In this document: positions 24,002-36,600 of the stretch, piece after piece
Numbering within the stretch: the stretch's first letter is position 1
How the letters are laid out: each line of letters starts with the position of its first letter
From: Anaeramoeba flamelloides
Taxonomy: Eukaryota; Metamonada; Anaeramoebidae
NCBI GenBank assembly: GCA_027625915.1
Contig: JANTQA010000029.1
Location: 3,782,001-3,846,000 of the forward strand
Reading direction: 5' to 3'
DNA length: 64,000 nt
Translations under genes and position numbers: made by a program
The notes under the pieces: model-generated
The model's database searches: none
Told to the model about the DNA's origin: nothing
What the model saw: the letters and a program-made list of their open reading frames with translations, nothing else

Positions 24002-24554
24002 GGTTTACAATCCATGAAATTTGAAATCAGATTATCTTTCCTTGGGGTTAGTGACTTGTTAATTTGGTTCTTAGCTGATCGATCTTGGATTTGGTATGAG
24101 TTTTAAAAGTGGTTCAAAATGGCAATTTTTGACAATTCATTTTTTTTTTTCCAAAATCCGAATTGAAGAGTATAAGATTAATAGATTGGTAGGTGTTCAA
24201 GAATAAATTTTGATATTTGGGTTGTAGAAGAAAATTTTTTAATAGTTTTTTGTCAATTAACTTTAGGAAAAAAAATTGTTTTTTACAAGCACCAAATAAA
24301 ACCAAACCTAATTAAAAATTTCAACCAACCACCCAAAAGCCACATTTTTTTTATAACTTAAGTTCCAGCCAATTAATCTTATACTCTTCAATTCGGATTT
24401 TGGAAAAAAAAAAATGAATTGTCAAAAATTGCCATTTTGAAACACTTTTAAAACTCATACCAAATCCAAGATCGATCAGCTAAGAACCAAATTAACAAGT
24501 CACTACACCCCAAGTCAAGATAATCTTTTTTTCAAATTTCATGGATTGTAAACC
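24002..24554. mobile_element. foldback element G with about 180-bp inverted arms, TTAA flanks
   Basis: Left arm 24002 to about 24182 begins GGTTTACAATCCATGAAATT; right arm about 24374-24554 is its reverse complement with only a handful of differences over about 180 bases. About 190 bases of unrelated spacer lie between. TTAA lies at 23998-24001 and 24555-24558, as expected of a TTAA target duplication (piggyBac-type). No reading frame for an enzyme, so it would be moved by another element's transposase. The close match of the arms suggests it is young or kept similar by gene conversion. The superfamily placement is inference from TTAA alone. Confidence 0.85.
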
Positions 24555-24559
24555 TTAAG

Positions 24560-26614
24560 GGATCAGTCCTCACCAACAATAAGTTAAAATTTAAAAGTAT
24601 GTTATTAGTGATATTCTATACTTATAAATTTTGTAGATGTCAAGTTTTTTAAAATTCTAATCAACTAAGAAACCCAAAAAAAAATATATTTTTCAGTAAG
24701 ATCAATATTTTTTTTCCATTTTTTCCTAAAAGTGAAAAACTGTTAAATTCCTTTTATTCCTTACATAACAAAAAGTTTTTACCTTGTTAATTTCCATTTT
24801 CATCATTATTTTTCAATAAAAATTCTTTGTTGCCAGAAATATTAGTATAAAGATTTTTCTTCTTTTTTGAAATAATTCTTTAGGTTAACCAAAAAAATTA
24901 TTTATTTAACCAATTAAAACACAAGTGTATTGATTTAAGAATATTTATAAACATTAAATTTTTAAAGTCATTTAAAAATTTTCCATTGAAATTGTGATTT
25001 TTGTTTTAAAATAAAATGGAAATATCAAAAAAAAAATTTGTTAAAGATATTTGGGAATTAATTAATTTTTAATCCTCAAAATCCAAAATCAATTTTTTTC
25101 TGACAAAAATGATTTGGTTTGTTTTATTGTTTCTTGTGAATAAGACCAAACAATTTATTTAAAAAATTATTCAAAAGTGAAACTTTTATACAATTCTTTT
25201 TCTCATGTTTTGAAAATCAGAAAATAACTTTGATAAAAACCTTAAAGAAGAAAAAAAAAGCTTACTAGATCAAAATTTAATTGGGAAACTTTTGGATAAC
25301 TTCTATCAAATAATTCTTTATTAAATCTCCTAAATCAAAATAAGTTTTATTGTTTGATATTTTTATTGAAATATTTATGATTAAAAACAATGACAAAAAA
25401 AGTTTTCTTTTTAAATAAATACTTTCCAACATAAAAAGAAATATATGTTTCACCATTTTCAAGAATTAACTTAATTTTTAATAAAAATAATAGGTGCCTT
25501 TGTTTGTTTTATATTGGAAACCTGTGAATTTTGAATTTCAGAAAATTGACCCAATTATATAAATTACTTCAAAGGTGTTTACTCATCCATTTCATATGTT
25601 CAAACACTTATTATAAACAAGAAAAATTTCAAGATCTTGACAAGATTTCATTATTTTTAAAAAATACTACTCCCTTAATTTTTTTTTTAATTGTTTTTTT
25701 TTGGTCTTTGAGATCCTATTGAATTTTTTTTTTTTGTTATTTGCGTTTTTTCATTCAAATGGTACACAATTCCGGAATACAATTTTGGTTTTGAGTTGTT
25801 CCTTGATTATGGAGTAAATCTGCAATAAATGACTAGAGCCTTAACTGTGTTTTTTTTTGTAAATAAAATGAATTTTTTTAGAGAAAGTCATTTTAAAAGG
25901 GTGAAAACTTTTTTTTTAGAACGTCAAAATAAAAACTTTTTTAAATTTTTATATTTTCAATAAAGTAAAAACTTTTTTCAAAAAGGTGCTTTCCTTCAAA
26001 CTATAGTATCTGTATCACAGATAAAGGTTGAACCCGCTTTTTATCAAAACCAAAAAACTTTTAAAGGTTTTAATTGTGAAAAAGTTTTCTTTTTTTACAA
26101 TAACGAAAACTTATAAAAAAGTCCTCAATTATATCAAAATAACGTTGATTCTTAATTTTATTTTATTTTTTTAAAATTTATTTGCTTATTTTTTTACTTT
26201 TGTAAAAAAAGGTCAAATTGTTGATATTGGAATCAATAACGTTGTTTGTAAAAGAAAATAATAAAAGATTATAAATGGCCACATAGAATATTTGTTTTTA
26301 GTAATTTTGGTTTTTGTTGATGAAATAAATGTGTAAAACTCATTAAAACAATTCATTAATTTGACTTTTTTTTTTGAATTCTAAAATTCAAATTTTTCAA
26401 TTTAAAACGAAAAAAGGTACAAATTTTTTTATTAGTAAATAGGTTCATTTTTGAAAATTGCGAAACATACTTTTCTTTTCATGTTGGAAAACATTGATTT
26501 AGAATGAAAGTTTTTTATTTTGTTATTACTATAATTTGATTTTTAAATGGGTTAAAATTTGAACTATTTTTATTTTACAATTATGTAATCTGAGTATCAT
26601 TCCCGATTCTTATA

Positions 26615-26650
<36 letters not shown>

Positions 26651-27071
26651 CAATAAGATAATAACAAAATATTTCAAAAAAAATCATACCTTTCAAAATA
26701 TTTCTTTGTAAATTCAATTTTTTCAAATGTTAAATTATGTAAATGTAGTGATAATTTTTTTCAATTTATTGTTCAAATATTAATATTTATTATTTTTAAT
26801 ATTTTAAAGAAATCTCAGCAAAAAAAAAAATAAATAATAGACTGTGGGTGATTAATTAAATGAAAATTTGAAAGAAGTCAAAATATTAAAAATTTTGTGT
26901 TATTTCTCTGTTGGGAGAAAATAAAAAAAACTTTAAGAAATTATCATTAATTTTTAATTTGAATTTGAAAATGTTTTGAATATTCCTTATTAAACACTAT
27001 ATCTGTCAAATTTTGAAGTGTATTTAGACTACTTCCCTTAAAAAGATAATGGTTAGCGGGGTAGTTGTTTA
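24560..27071. other. intergenic AT-rich DNA
   Basis: Contains an (AT)n tract at about 26618-26649. Short frames at 25277-25462 and 25531-25722 show no domain. Nothing else supported. Confidence 0.45.
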
Positions 27072-29640
27072 TCAGAAGTGAATTTTGGATTCTGGGGTAT
27101 TTCCAATGTAAATTTCAAATATATGGTCATAAATTGTATTATCCACAATTTTTCTCAAAAACTTATATTTTAAATTTTGATAAGATTTCTTGCAATTGAT
27201 TCTTGATAGCAAATAATCCTCTGTTAAGAATTTACAATTAATCATCGCATAGTTTAAAATGTGGAAATTTATTGAATTCATTTCAATTAGATTAATTAGT
27301 CTATGTTTCTATGATGTATACAGTGGTGTAAATTGGCATTTATCATTTTTTGGTTGCTAGAAGTAAATAATGTGGTTCTATTTGGCGATATATAACTTTT
27401 TTAGAATGTGAATTTATGAAAACGTCACTCTAGAGATAAATAATATTATTTTTTATGTTAGAATTTGAATCAATTGGGTTCAGATTATTCTTTTGGCACC
27501 AGGGTGAGTAACGATGTTTTCTTTTGAAGATTTTTTATTCTGAAAAAAGAGGATATTGTTTAAAATTTGTTTAAAAAAAAAAAACTTTTTAGGGGAATAA
27601 ATCAATAAGGTATAAAGTTGTTGAAGAGGGTTATAAATATAGTAATATTATGTTTACTAGAAATATCTAAATTTGATATTAAATCTTACAGCAATAAAAA
27701 AAGATATATACACACAGCCTATAATAATCCATGTTTCACAATATAATAAATGTTTTTTTTTTTTTTTCTTGTTCCAATAGTTTATTCAATTCGCCTCCGG
27801 GTAGTATACCCGAGTTATAATCAATTCTGGTTATAAACGACGGTATATTTTTAGTAATATTTAAATTCTGAATGAAATTTGTTACAAAATTTTTCATAAT
27901 TGTCTTAATTTTTATAAAATATTTTTTTTTTTTTTGGTGTTGAAAACACTCTCAAAAACTAAATTGTATTTTTTGAGCAAAAAAAAATCCAATATTTGAT
28001 TCTTCATTTTGAGAATTTTTTTTAATAATTGAACTTTAAGAAATCTGTAAAATATTGAATTATTCCCTATGATCAGTTACTTTGATTAATTATTGTATGG
28101 GTACTCTATAATGTAAAAGTATTCTTTTTATATCGGAAAGCGGAGTAAATTTTTCGGCTTTTGTAATTTTAACAATGATAATTGAAAATAAATGTGTTGA
28201 AATAAAGTAAAATTAATTTTAAAATACAATTAAAGTTTTCACGTTCATGTTGGGCTTATAATAATTGTATTTTATCCTAAAATAAAAATAATAATACAAC
28301 TAAAAATGAAAATAAAAATGAAAATATTAATCAATTTTTTTGAGATCAAATAAATCAAATTGGAATTTTGATTCGAAAAAAATTCAAATGATTTAGATTA
28401 TTCTTATAAACCCTAATAATAAATATATTATATTATTACAATTTAAAAATTATCTTTTTGATAAAAAATAGGATAAAAATTTATCTATATTGGTGTTAAA
28501 AAGACCCATACAGGTTTCCTAAACTTGTGGTCAAAATTAAAAGCTATATCTCTCTTTTTCCAGGGGGGGTTCTTACATATAATTTCCAAAGAAATAGACA
28601 CTAAATGATAAATAAGTAATTTTTTTTTTTTTTAATCGCCACTTTTAAAAGTGAAATTCGAAAAATAACATATCAGTGGGAATTATTATATATAAATAGA
28701 AACATAATCCACATTAAAAAACAATAAATATCAAAAAAATTTGTAAATTGCAAATCATTTTAAAAAAATTCTAAACACAATTTACAATTTTCACAAAACT
28801 ACCCTGAGTGTACATTAAAAATTGATTTGAAAGTGTGTATACTTTTAAATATTATATTAGGTATTGTATTATACCAAGAAGAGTGAAAAAAAAACACGTG
28901 TTTAATTTGAAATAAGGATCCGATACTCTCTAAATTGTGATTTTTGATAACTAGAATTTTTGTAACAATAATGCCGATCAAAAGATTTATGACAATCTAT
29001 ATTGTATTAAAATATAGGTTGATCAGGAATATTTGTGTATAAAATGATAAAGTTGAAACTGGTAATTGATTTTCAATCAGGATGGTTTTCAAAAGTGATT
29101 GGTCAGGATGTATTACCAACACAACATAAATTGTTTTTTTTTCAAAAAGCATAACAGATTACATAATTTGGATGTTATGTCCAAAATTTTCAAATTTTTC
29201 TATGTGTCAGTATATGGTTTTCCAGTAACAACTCAATATTACACTTTTGTCTGTTATTTTTTAATATTATATAAAATATTTTACTTTATAGTTCAGAATA
29301 TCAATAGGTTAACTTTTGAAAAAAGAAAAAATAACAAAGCAATTTTGAACAAGAGAGCTATTTTAATACAGTTTGGATGAAAATGTTTTCTCAACTATCA
29401 CCAAAACTAATGAAAACTGTCAAGCTAGGTTGATTAAATTCCAACTTATAAGACTTTTTAATCTGTCCTTTTTAAAACTGGTGTGTACTGATAAATTGTA
29501 TAATATGTCTCAACAATTTTGTGGTTGGATTTCTATTTTGTACAATTTGAAAAGCATGCTTTCCAAACCTTGCATTTCGAATAGTATTGTGAAAATCAAC
29601 TTATTTCTAATGTTTCATTGAATTTTAATCCCAAGAATTT
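27072..29640 (-). other. eroded coding-like region, identity unknown
   Basis: Minus-strand text repeatedly becomes protein-like in changing frames, for example HRYSPWCQKNNLNPID near 27500, GLFAIKNQLQEILSKFKI near 27190, and ETYYTIYQYTPVLKRTD near 29520. The base composition is less extreme than in the flanks. The pattern is that of an old, broken gene or mobile element. No conserved catalytic motif could be recognised, so I do not assign a family. Confidence 0.35.
27736..27897 (-). CDS. 53-codon reading frame, unknown; possibly a first exon
   Basis: Starts MKNFVTNFIQNLNITKNIP and continues through FITRIDYNSGILPGGELNKL to LEQEKKKK, then ends after a 15-base A run at TGA. It stands out because it is locally richer in G and C (codons CCG, TCG, CCC, GGC) than the surroundings and its residue mix looks like real protein. 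The 3' end runs into a homopolymer, so the true frame may be spliced or shifted there. I know no family with certainty. It may be a 5' exon of the eroded minus-strand region. Confidence 0.35.
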   Translation of the reverse strand: MKNFVTNFIQNLNITKNIPSFITRIDYNSGILPGGELNKLLEQEKKKKTFIIL

Positions 29641-30257
29641 GCTGTACACAAAGTAAGTTTAAAAAAATTATCAAAACCGAACTTTAAGAAAAACATTTGG
29701 ATCACTTAGTTGAATTGAACTGTATTTTGCAAGCAAATACCAAAGTGAAAAAATTTGCTTTCAGTAATTAATTTTTCTAATAAAGTAAGTGACGTTTCTA
29801 TAAAATATATGACTAATAGAAAATAAAAACAAGGCTTTGTACTCATTTAAAAGGGATTTAGAGGATTAATTTTAAATATCAACAAGAACTAAAAAAATTG
29901 ATTGCTGAATTATTTAAAGATATCAATTGTGATTAAATTTTTTTTTGATACTTAGATCTTGAGGAAATTTGGTTTATTTAAATTTGTCATCAATAAGGTT
30001 TTGCTTTACTTCTTACTCTGAGAGATCAGAAAACACCATGCATTTAAATTCCTTTCATACAAACAACTATCCGTTTTCTTTTGAGTATGATTAAAGTAAA
30101 CATTATTTAAAAAAAAAACAAAAAAAAAAACTTTGCTAAACAAAATATTGTCATTTTTTCGAGTTTTGAAAATCAATTCTAAGGTGAATATTGTGTTTAT
30201 CTTTTACAATTTTCTTCTTTGTTGCTCTCAAAAAAACCTAAAATGAGAAATCGTCCT
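29641..30257. other. intergenic AT-rich DNA
   Basis: No gene or repeat recognised. Confidence 0.4.
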
Positions 30258-30491
30258 TCATTCTAAACAAAAAATTCCAAAGGGATCCAAATTATTTTTA
30301 AAAAATGAAAGTTCTGAAAATCTTAAAACACTAGATTTAGTTTTGTACTTCAAAATATCAAGATTGTTTGTGATATTTTGTACAAAATATTTTACTTTTT
30401 TTATATTTTGATAATCTGTTTGTCTTTCATTTTTTAGAATAGTTTTGTAGAAGCGCGTACACCCCAATTCCATTAATAAGTAACCGTTCAT
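30258..30491 (-). CDS. hypothetical 77-residue protein
   Basis: Frame starting MNGYLLMELGCTRFYKTIL and containing NIKKVKYFVQNITNNLDIL and SELSFFKNNLDPFGIFCLE. The residue mix looks like folded protein, not AT-rich noise. I do not recognise a family. It starts about 160 bases from, and points away from, the Cdc25 gene, so the two could share a promoter region. A longer frame from 30536 would add a Phe-rich leader that is probably untranslated sequence. It might be one exon of a longer gene running toward lower coordinates. Confidence 0.4.
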   Translation of the reverse strand: MNGYLLMELGCTRFYKTILKNERQTDYQNIKKVKYFVQNITNNLDILKYKTKSSVLRFSELSFFKNNLDPFGIFCLE

Positions 30492-30652
30492 TTTTGAAAA
30501 AATAAAAAATAAAAAAAAAGGAGAGAAAAAAAACAATCATTTTGTTTTCAACAAATTTTTTTCTTTCTTCTTAAACTGATCTTTTTCATTTTGGGAACTT
30601 TTCAAAAAAAAAAAAAAAGAAAAACCAAAGAACAATTTTTCTGTGTCAATAG

Positions 30653-33600
30653 ATGAACAATTACTCATTACCAGAATCAACTAATGAGAAGGCCAGTGGT
30701 AAGAAATTACCACTTTCTCGAAACACCACAGCAAAGGTCCTTGGAATTAAAAATAATCAAGTACCGAAAAATCAATATCTTCAGCCACAAAAGGAGAGCA
30801 AACCCTTACAGGAGCGATACAGAAGTTTGGCTTTGAGAAAAAACAAAAACCAATTGCAGGATTGTCAGAATAGACATGCAGGTCGTTTAGTTTCCTTAGC
30901 GAATAAGCAAAGTACAACAACCAGCACAAATCTCTTTCAAGCCGAAAATGCCTTTGAAAAAAAAATTAAAACAGAAAATTCAACACTAACAACAAGAAAA
31001 AAGCTAAATTTCTCGCGAAACCGTCCAAGAAACTTTAACCACAAAACGCAAAGCACTACTAAGAAGAAAGTTACGTCACTTAAAAAAAACATTTTTAATC
31101 AAAGAAACCCTTTTGAAAAACCAAAAAAACAAAGACCAACCAAGCCACTAAAAAATTTTCCAAATCCACATTTAATACAAACCTTGAGATCTTATTCTCC
31201 AGAACTTTTGAACAAAAATGGCAGCCAAAATATTCAATACACACAAAATATTCAAAAAAGGCAAAATAACCCACAAAAGAATCAAAAAGTCTGGTTTTCG
31301 AAAGAACCAACAAAAAAGAGCTTTCTCCAAAAAGGAAAGAAAAACCCAAAAAGAGGTACAAGCCTACACAAAAGCACCTCTTTCCCCATACTCAGTAACC
31401 AAATAAATAAACGTAAAAATCAACAACAAAAGACGATCTTAATCAAGCACAATAATAAGTTAAGTTTTGGAATTCTAAATTCAACTTTTTTACCAATTGA
31501 TGAAGAAGAGAATTTGCAAAATTCTAAAACCGACAAACAAACACCAAGTGACCAGACCGTTTTTTTTCGTGGAAGTGAATCTAATAAGCCAGGAAATAAA
31601 ACAGTAAGCAAAAAAATTAACAAAAATAAACACAAATTAATAAATTACAAAAAAGAAAAAGAACAAGAAAAAGAAAAAAAAAGAGACAGAAAACAAAACA
31701 ACACTTTGCCAAAGAATGACAAGCTTTCGGGTGTACCAACTTGTATTTTTTCACCTTTAAAAATCCTCAACGTAAAAAATGTCAATAGATCTTATTCAAT
31801 AACACCCCAAGAGCCCTTTTTAAACGGTCAAAGAATAAAGAGCAACAACAATAACAGTCATCGTAGCAACAAAAGTAACCAATTTTATTTGTCAAATCCC
31901 AAAAAGAAAATTAGAAAAACAAGAATTCAACGATGCAATAGCTTTAATTTATCCTTTAAGAAAAATTTTGATCCAAAAATTATAGAACAACCAAAAAAAC
32001 TGTTACCAGTTACTAATGGTAAACCTGTTGAATGGAATACAATTTCTCCAGATACAGTAAGTTTTAATTTTTTTCTCTTTTTGTTTCGTTTTTTTTTTTT
32101 TTTTTTTATATACTTTTCTTTTTGTATTTTTTTTTTTTTCATTTTTTCTTTTCTTCTTTGAATGGATCAAAAAGGGAAAAAAAAAAAAAAAGCAATTTTC
32201 TTGGAATAAACCAAAGGAAAATTTGATCGAATATCTCTTTGATCTTGTTTTTTAAAAGATTTTTTCTCTCCATTTTCTTTTTTATTTTGGCCAAAATCAA
32301 AAAAATCAAAAAAAATCAAAAAAATCTAACCGTTAAAAATTTCTTCGAAAAAACTCAAAAAAAAAAAAAAAAATTTATTTCCTTTATTGTTTTTTATTTA
32401 AAAGCTTTGTGATCTTCTTGATGGTAGTTATAAAAAAAAACATGGACTTAAATTTTCCAAAGTCATAATTGTCGATTGCAGATTTGATTGGGAATATGAA
32501 GGTTTGAAAGTTTAAATATTTTTTTTTTTAATTTTATTTTACCTCTCTTTGAGTTCCAACTTTCGTTTTACAAATAAACTCATTAAATTCTCAAATATAA
32601 AAACAACACCTTTCACAACAAAAAAAAAACCTAAAATAAAAAAAAAAAACAAAAAAGGAGGACACATCTCTGGTGCAAAAAATTGGAATTTACCAAGGGT
32701 ATTGTTACATAAACTCTTTTGTAAAAAAATTCGACAAAATGTATGTCTGGTCTTCCATTGTGAGTTTTCACAACACAGAGGACCGAAAATGTGTCAACTT
32801 TTAAGGGAGACTGATCGAAATATTAATGATTATCCAAATCTCCATTACCCACAATTGTATATCTTGGAGAAGGGATACAAAGCATTTTTTAGGCATTCTG
32901 ATCGAACAAAAAAGTTTTGTTATCCAAAAGGCTATCGCAAAATGTTAACCAAAAAATACCAAACACAAATGCACCAAGACAGTAGGAAGTTCAAATTAAA
33001 TTTAAAGGATCACCATAAAAGAAACATCTTATCGCTTGATGACATTCTTAACTGGTATGGTTCTTTTGAGCAACCACTGACAATTAGACACAACATGGTC
33101 AAAAAACCTTCCAATCTGAGAACTTCCCTTTCTTCGTCTCAACAAACCATTTCAACCACGAAAACGATTTCGAATCGAAAATCAACTTCCGCCACCACTT
33201 CAACAACAAAGAAAATTACTTCATTGTCAAGCAAAAGAGATAATACCAACTCCTCTCTTTGCCGAAAAAGGCCACTGCGATCTTTAAACCGCCCACAGCG
33301 TGGGTTCACTCTTCCCTTTGACTACAAAAACCACAAATGTAAAGAAGCATTATTCAATGACGATTTGGAATCTCTTTTAGATTTTGAATCAGATTTTAAG
33401 ACTTACCAATCTCCAAATATCGGTGAATTATCAGAGCGATTCCAAAAAGAAACGACCCTTGAACCAAAACAAAAAATTAAAAAAAACATTTCCAAAATTC
33501 GCACAGTATTACAATTTGGCCAATATCCAGATCAGGAACCACGAAATATCTTTACAAAAGACCAAAATAATTCGGGAATAGATTTGGGAATGGAAGAAAT

Positions 33601-33910
33601 TACGGAAACAGACAATGACACAGACACAGACACCGATAACAATCCAAATAAAGTAACACGTACAGCCACCGAAATAGAATCAGAAATGGAAACAGAGGCA
33701 GAAACATTTAAAGACAATGCCAATAATAAGAAATTAAAAAAAAACCAAAAGATAAATCCACAAGAAGAAAAGAAAACAAAAAACGAGAAATCAAATGATA
33801 ATAACCCCGATTCAGAAACAACAACTATTACAACCCCAATTCGGACGCTGACATTGATACCGATTCTAACTCTAGCCTCAATTATAATTCAAAAAAAAAA
33901 AAGAAATTGA
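30653..33910 (+). CDS. CDC25: Cdc25-type (M-phase inducer) dual-specificity phosphatase
   Basis: Exons 30653-32056, 32405-32501 and 32658-33910 (introns GT-AG, donors GTAAGT and GTTTGA) join in phase to 917 residues. The catalytic rhodanese fold starts at the end of exon 1 (NTISPDT), continues LCDLLDGSYKKKHGLKFSKV, IIVDCRFDWEYEGGHISGAK and reaches the P-loop FHCEFSQHRGPKMC with Cys535 and Arg541, the CEFSxxR signature of Cdc25. DRNINDYPNLHYPQLYIL and GYKAFF also match the family. Cdc25 removes inhibitory phosphates from Cdk Thr14/Tyr15 to start mitosis. The 460-residue N-terminus and roughly 310-residue C-terminal tail are basic and Ser/Thr/Asn-rich low complexity, the usual place for regulatory phosphorylation. 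The last 25 codons look unlike the rest; a better-looking end exists in another frame to 34021 (see findings). Confidence 0.92.
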
Positions 33911-34021
33911 AAAAGAAAAAGAAAAAAATGAAAGAAAAAAGAATTCCAAAACAACTATTCCATTATACCCAACCATCCGTTATGAAAAATTACATCCACA
34001 AGAACTAATTGACAGATTCTG

Positions 34022-36600
34022 AAGATGGATTTGATCATAAATAGTTGGCAAAAAAAAAAAAAAAAATAGAACAAACATTTATTATTATTTTTTCATTTTC
34101 ATTAATATCAATTAAATTTGCTTATTTTTAAATGAATTAAACCAACAAAAACAAAAATAAAATATTTAGATTTATTTTTAGGAATTTTTTTTTTTTTTTA
34201 ATTATTATTATTTGAGACAGCATTGGATAATTGTTATTGCTTGAATGATTTGATATTGCAACTAGAGCTCATTTTGTGATTATCTAATAAAAACATTATT
34301 ATTATTATTATTAATTTTATTGTATTTTATTATTTCAGAATAAGTAACAAGAATAAGTTTTCTGATTGTATTTTACTAGATTTTTGTTTAAAGTATTCAT
34401 AAAAGGCAGAAATCGGTAACAAGTTAAAACCCACTTAAAAAAAAAACAAACATTTTTTATTAAATGAATTATTATCACAATTTGAGGAATATCAATACCT
34501 TTTTAAATTAAGAGAGTTGAAAAATAAAATTGGGGTGCTATTAAAATGATGAATGTATGAAATTTTAATTAATTTCCTTTTCATAAAGTTTTTAAAATTT
34601 AGATCAAATCAGTAAATTTTTTTCCATTGTAAAAAGAAAAATATTAAAACAAAATCCCATTACATCATATTATTGAATTTTTTATAAATTGATGAGAAGT
34701 TAAGTTGAAACTTTCATGTTTTTCGCCTTCATAGAATTATTGTTTCTTTATCTTCTCTATTTTCTTATGTTCAATTTTTCATTTTCTTTTTTCTTCTTCC
34801 CCACTAACCGTTATTCACCTACCATTAAAATATCCGACTAACCACCAATTACCTGTAATTTCCTTTCTATTTCTACTTTCCTACCCCCCACCTCACACAA
34901 ACATCGAAAATTCACTTAACTTATTAATTCCCTTTGTTTCGAAGTGATGTGTTTTTATTCTTTCTCTCTTACCCAAAAAACAAATAAAAACTAAAAAAGT
35001 AGTTTAAAAGAGAACAAACAATTAATTTCCCGAACCCTTTATATTTTAAGACCATGTGTAGTTAATTAAGTTATACATTTGAACAACTTTGCCAAAGTTT
35101 GGATATATTTTAATAGGAAACATTTATTTAGAAAATCAAAAAATACCTTTATAATATTTTATTATACATATTACAATCTATAAAATTAACAGAAAACAAA
35201 TTATTAAATATATTTTTTGTATTATTTATCGTTGGTAAATTGAGAATCTATTTAAATAAATAATATTATTGGTCATTTTAGATAATAATAACAAAAACAT
35301 CCTAAAAAGGATAAAATAATCTAATCAAGTTTGATTTTTTTGAACTTAAGGGATTAGCATCTACCAAGAAGAAGCCTAGGATCAAATGATTTTGTTATTG
35401 TGCCTAACCACATTAATGTTACATTGTTCAAATGCCTCTAAAAAAATCGATTTTCCAAGTAGTAATATTTGTTGATCTCATCAATTAAAAATGATCCCTA
35501 TGTATTAGTAAAAAACACAACAATTTCAGAATAAAATCTACATCTCACCATAAATTTAAAGGCTGAATTATCATTATTCAGAAGACGCCCAAGTTACAAA
35601 ATATCTTTCTTAAATTTGTGGACAAATGTAGATTAGTTACTAAAAAATTAGTTTTTTTTTAAAAATTAAATAATTAACCAATAAATTTTTTTGAAAAATT
35701 ATTTCTCAAATCATGGAAATATACTGGTGCTACAATTAGACTTATCAAAAGCAAACAAAACTAATCAATCTTTGTACTTTTATTTTGATCATTACCAAGT
35801 TAACCGTGAATTCAAAAATTATTAAAATAGTTACTTTTGGAAGTTCTAAATATAAATTATTAAATACCAGAATACTGTTTTTTGGGTTTCTATCCTTAAA
35901 TTTGGAAAAGGAATAAAAAATTTTTTTTTCAAAATGAAACTTTTTTAATTGTGATCATTAGTAAAAAATAGAATAATTTGTTGTGCAATAAGATTTATAA
36001 TAGATTTTTTAGAACTATTTGATCCATGGCCCACTAATATCATTTACACCCAATTACAACATACTTTGATAAAAGAGTAATTTATGATGACAATAATCCC
36101 TTAATTCCGATTATTACACTATTAAAGACTTTTTTTTTTTCATTTTGTCAAAATTAAAACTTTTTAAAATATTCACTGGTTATAATAAAAATTAAAAAAT
36201 TTTTTAAAATTAATTTTTTTCTTCAAAATTCAACCTAATATCTCACAATTAGAGGCTTACACCTATTTTTTCAAATACAAAAACATTGAAAAAAATCCTG
36301 TCTTTTTTCAAACATATTTCTTAATAAATCAACCCCGCATCTTAAATTATTATAAATAAAATGTTCATTTACTTTATTTTATTGTTGAAAACATCAAAAT
36401 AAATACTATTACCCCGATAAATTAATTTCAACAATTGGATTCGTATCACCTTTTAAATAAACAATTATGAATTTCTCATTTTGAAAATCGATAAAACAAA
36501 AATTCTTATTTTTAGAAAAAAATTTCCAAAAAGATTCAAATTATTTCCCATTGATAAAAAGAAGAATTCACCATAGAAATTTTGAAAATATTAAACTCTT
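34022..36600. other. intergenic region downstream of CDC25
   Basis: Mostly AT-rich. At about 34735-34930 lies a strand-asymmetric pyrimidine-rich, G-poor tract (for example CCTACCCCCCACCTCACAC). No gene found; short ATT repeats near 34300. Confidence 0.5.

Noticed and set aside
27785-27850. GC-richer spot with a CGGGTA...TACCCG hairpin, considered as a tRNA or small RNA
   Set aside because: No tRNA A or B box or acceptor stem could be built, and the minus strand reads as protein.
29099-29621. Two overlapping plus-strand frames of 93 and 82 codons
   Set aside because: Residue mix looks random; the minus strand of the same region looks more coding-like, and neither shows a domain.
31095-31635. 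Minus-strand frames inside Cdc25 exon 1
   Set aside because: Shadows of the coding strand, which has continuous splicing-consistent coding sense.
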